Below are positions 63,819-64,000 of a DNA stretch of 64,000 nucleotides, piece by piece (within the stretch, counting starts at the first letter, position 1; each line of letters opens with the position of its first letter). The stretch lies in the NCBI RefSeq assembly GCF_009687885.1, contig NZ_BLAF01000046.1, positions 37,369 through 101,368 on the forward strand. The letters are read 5' to 3'. Origin of the DNA: Acrocarpospora pleiomorpha (GTDB taxonomy: Bacteria > Actinomycetota > Actinomycetes > Streptosporangiales > Streptosporangiaceae). A program made the position numbers and the translations under genes. The notes beneath the pieces are model-generated. The model saw only the letters and a list, made by a program, of their open reading frames with translations. It was not told the origin of the DNA and made no database searches.

Positions 63819-63907
63819 CTTGGCCGCCTTCAGCCTGTGTCTTCCCTCGTCACTCCGGGCCGCTTCGCGACCCTGCGTTCCTCAGTCCAGACACAGGCGC
63901 GGCCAAG
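63819..63907 (-). terminator. Compound hairpin between the partial right-edge gene and the glycan operon
   Basis: Two nested exact pairs, CTTGGCCGC/GCGGCCAAG (63819-63827, 63899-63907) and CCTGTGTCT/AGACACAGG (63834-63842, 63889-63897), enclose a GC-rich segment with its own hairpin. It may terminate the upstream transcript or fold in the leader of the downstream operon. Confidence 0.5.
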
Positions 63908-63935
63908 CCGGGACATACGACTAATGGTGCGGCGA

Positions 63936-64000
63936 TTACCCTTGGGACTTGACTGACTTGATCAGGAGTTGGGCCACGTCCACGACCTCCAGGCTGCTCT
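63936..64000 (-). CDS. C-terminus of an unidentified gene running off the right edge
   Basis: On the minus strand, a frame enters from the edge as SSLEVVDVAQLLIKSVKSQG and ends at TAA 63938-63936, 141 bases before the next start. Twenty residues are too few to name it; the position suggests another gene of the surface-glycan operon. Confidence 0.35.
   Translation of the reverse strand, partial: SSLEVVDVAQLLIKSVKSQG

Overview
The window is high-GC actinobacterial DNA. Nearly every gene has strong G/C bias at the third codon position, GTG/TTG starts are common, and several gene families are typical of the filamentous order Streptosporangiales or its relatives: SARP regulators, DUF397 plus XRE/DUF5753 pairs, PIG-V-like mannosyltransferases, WXG-type proteins and a Ser/Thr kinase fused to WD40 repeats. 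The genus cannot be fixed from the sequence alone. No tRNA, rRNA or CRISPR array was seen.

Layout. 1-6 kb: a translationally coupled catabolic operon (truncated sugar-phosphate isomerase, serine hydrolase, DhaK-DhaL kinase, RpiB, TPI homologue, Gfo/Idh/MocA dehydrogenase) whose kinase/TPI/RpiB trio matches the known route L-erythrulose -> L-erythrulose-1-P -> D-erythrulose-4-P -> D-erythrose-4-P. 6-16 kb: a Tat-exported PHP phosphoesterase with a natural His-rich N-terminus, small secreted proteins, a kinase with a complete seven-blade WD40 propeller, a metallophosphoesterase, a hemerythrin and a zinc alcohol dehydrogenase. 15.3-20.1 kb: an unusual four-gene overlapping operon (SARP-like regulator, P-loop ATPase with HEAT-like repeats, unknown protein, zinc-ribbon membrane protein). 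Its first two products share a short peptide tag; this is the best candidate in the window for an undescribed system. It is flanked by a DUF397 protein and its XRE/DUF5753 partner. 21.5-33 kb: an Lcp/MpaB-type haem oxygenase, then a maltooligosaccharide/cyclodextrin locus (cytosolic GH13, MalG/MalF-like permeases, binding lipoprotein, divergent secreted CGTase-like amylase, LacI regulator) and an MFS exporter.

33-39 kb: two large secreted multidomain carbohydrate proteins (ThuA + DUF1080 + 2 discoidin modules; PQQ sugar dehydrogenase + PKD + CBM6 + 2 discoidin modules), followed by a strong terminator and three ~105-bp tandem repeats. A diverged fourth copy of that repeat lies just after the kinase gene near 9.8 kb. 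39-45 kb: a molybdate operon (HTH-TOBE regulator, modA, 38-bp tandem repeats, modB, modC), then a LysR regulator and an NAD-dependent formate dehydrogenase with palindromic control sites.

45-50 kb: a WXG/type VII-like cluster whose first gene (about 666 codons) is cut by an IS4-family element with 26-bp inverted ends and an exact 10-bp target duplication; removing the element and one duplication restores the frame. The element's transposase itself needs a +1 shift at its C-terminus. A second, decayed transposase start lies before a methyltransferase. 51-64 kb: polysaccharide deacetylase, YiaA-like protein, HTH/C4 zinc-finger regulator, kynureninase, VanZ-like protein, GntR regulator with a small partner, DivIVA-like coiled-coil protein, gamma carbonic anhydrase, PIG-V-like mannosyltransferase, an unknown conserved protein, and a glycosyltransferase operon that runs off the right edge.
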